This document shows, one piece after another, positions 63,018-64,000 of a stretch of DNA of 64,000 nucleotides. Position 1 is the stretch's first letter, and each line of letters begins with the position of its first letter. The notes under the pieces were generated by a model that saw only the letters and a list, made by a program, of their open reading frames with translations, searched no databases and was not told where the DNA came from. Where the stretch lies: the NCBI RefSeq assembly GCF_001889025.1, contig NZ_CP018154.1:1292501-1356500 (forward strand), read 5' to 3'. The stretch is from Sphingorhabdus lutea (GTDB lineage Bacteria; Pseudomonadota; Alphaproteobacteria; Sphingomonadales; Sphingomonadaceae). Made by a program: the position numbers and the translations under genes.

Positions 63018-63088
63018 TGAAGTTGCGGATATAATATTTAATATTTCAGGCTGTTTTAGATAATGGTCGTCCGTGATAAAGGGAAAAA

Positions 63089-64000
63089 ATGGCGCAAGAT
63101 AAGGTATTTGCTGGTCATGTGGTGCGAAGATTGCGCCGTGATAATGGCATGACGCAGGTGCAAATGGCGGAGCTTTTGGAGATTTCGGCCAGCTATCTGA
63201 ACCTTGTGGAGCGTAATCAGCGGCCCTTAACAGCATCATTTATCTTAAAATTAGTCGAAAAATTACATTTTGATCCACGTAGCTTAAGCGGGCCAGAGCC
63301 AGGCGGCGGGGTGGAGGCTGTTCGGCGGCGGCTGGGCGATCGGTTATTTCAGGATATTGGCGTTGATAGGGCGCAAATTGTTGAATGGTTGGCCAGTGCG
63401 CCGGACACGGCGGAGGCATTTGCCCGATTATATGATATGAAGGCAATGGGTGATGCAGGAACAGCGGCGGAAAATATTGGCGCAAATAATATAACAATAT
63501 TGGTCCGTCAGGAAATTGAACGGTGGAATAATCATTTTGCCGATTTGGACAATATGGCTGAAAAATTGGCCGATGATTTGCGATTGCAATCAGGCGATGT
63601 CAATGGGGCAATGGTGACAAGGCTGCGTGAAAAACATCAATTGGGGGTTCGTATTTTACCCGCCGATATTTTGATAAATGCAAGCTGGAAATTGGATTAT
63701 CATGCGCGCCAAATTCAAATATCTGAATTATTGGACCATAGCAGCCGTAATTTCGCCCTAGCCGCCTCTTTGGCAAGATTGGAGGCGGTGGATGAAATAG
63801 AGGCATTGGTACGCGGCGCAGCATTTGATAATAAAGTCCAAGAACAGCTATATCGGCGGCATTTACGGTCATATTTTGCGGCGGCCATTTTAATGCCCTA
63901 TGGCCGGTTTGTCAGGGCATGTGAATCCAGCGCCTATGATTTTACCATATTACAACGCCGTTTTTCTGTTGGTTTTGAACAATTGGCGCATCGGTTAACA
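63089..64000 (+). CDS. ScfR/RamB-type XRE transcriptional regulator, 3' end outside the window
   Basis: The first 304 codons of a regulator of the short-chain fatty acyl family (XRE helix-turn-helix, ImmA/IrrE-like domain, DUF2083). The HTH is GHVVRRLRRDNGMTQVQMAELL followed by EISASYLNLVERNQRPLTASFILKLVEKL, residues 9-56. Later parts LGVRILPADILINASWKLDYHARQIQISELL and RNFALAASLARLEA match the ImmA-like section, and LYRRHLRSYFAAAILMPYGRFVRACE is the family segment before DUF2083. In this family acyl-CoA-type signals control glyoxylate and methylcitrate genes. GGGAAAAA precedes the ATG at 63089. The frame stays open to the window end. Confidence 0.85.
   Translation, partial: MAQDKVFAGHVVRRLRRDNGMTQVQMAELLEISASYLNLVERNQRPLTASFILKLVEKLHFDPRSLSGPEPGGGVEAVRRRLGDRLFQDIGVDRAQIVEWLASAPDTAEAFARLYDMKAMGDAGTAAENIGANNITILVRQEIERWNNHFADLDNMAEKLADDLRLQSGDVNGAMVTRLREKHQLGVRILPADILINASWKLDYHARQIQISELLDHSSRNFALAASLARLEAVDEIEALVRGAAFDNKVQEQLYRRHLRSYFAAAILMPYGRFVRACESSAYDFTILQRRFSVGFEQLAHRLT

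Overview
The window is a chromosomal segment of an alphaproteobacterium, most likely of the order Sphingomonadales. The grounds are a complete exosortase A (XrtA) exopolysaccharide locus, an Ala/Glu-rich tail on ribosomal protein L9, alphaproteobacterial gene neighbourhoods (rph-rdgB-hemW-xerC facing hrcA-grpE; fabD-fabG-acpP-fabF-mltG; rpsF-rpsR-rplI) and an ScfR/RamB-type regulator facing isocitrate lyase. The codon usage is AT-leaning for that order. The order-level call is inference from gene content; no 16S is present.

Layout. 1-7.2 kb: tRNA-Arg, a queuosine-precursor transporter and purine genes (purC, purS, purQ) with a large M16 peptidase between them. 7.2-8.6 kb: rpsF-rpsR-rplI, ending in a clear terminator. 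8.7-11 kb: divergent mpl and ldcA, a murein-peptide recycling pair. 11-15.5 kb: fatty-acid synthesis (fabD, fabG, acpP, fabF) and mltG, with a strong terminator behind acpP. 16.7 kb: tRNA-Met with a visible promoter.

16.9-35.9 kb: the XrtA locus. A leftward arm (two atypical alpha/beta hydrolases, an acyl carrier protein, a GNAT/BioF2-like acyltransferase) and a long rightward arm (AMP ligase, PLP decarboxylase, Wza-like exporter, Wzz-like chain-length protein, tyrosine kinase, outer-membrane barrel, GspA/ExeA-like ATPase, polysaccharide deacetylase, FemAB transferase, glycosyltransferase, exosortase A fused to EpsI, asparagine-synthase-like amidotransferase). Together they should make, modify and export a surface polysaccharide and process PEP-CTERM proteins at the inner membrane. 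The ligase, carrier protein, decarboxylase, hydrolases and two acyltransferases look like a small NRPS-like tailoring module whose product is unknown. No PEP-CTERM substrate and no initiating sugar transferase are seen here.

35.9-55 kb: housekeeping (truA, fmt, recR, def, an LpoA-like lipoprotein, rsmI, yraN, gshB, xerC, hemW, rdgB, rph, hrcA, grpE, rlmH, envC, ctpA, dsbB, coq7). It is interrupted at 42.4-43.2 kb by a repeat island with a lone GIY-YIG nuclease gene between short palindromes. 55-61.3 kb: peptidases, a short-chain dehydrogenase, an M20 amidohydrolase and a small cell-surface group (deacetylase-like protein, LpxD-like acyltransferase, Pro/Ser-rich secreted protein). 61.4-64 kb: aceA with a structured 3' region, an AT-rich intergenic region with repeated motifs, and the start of an ScfR/RamB-type regulator that runs off the window.
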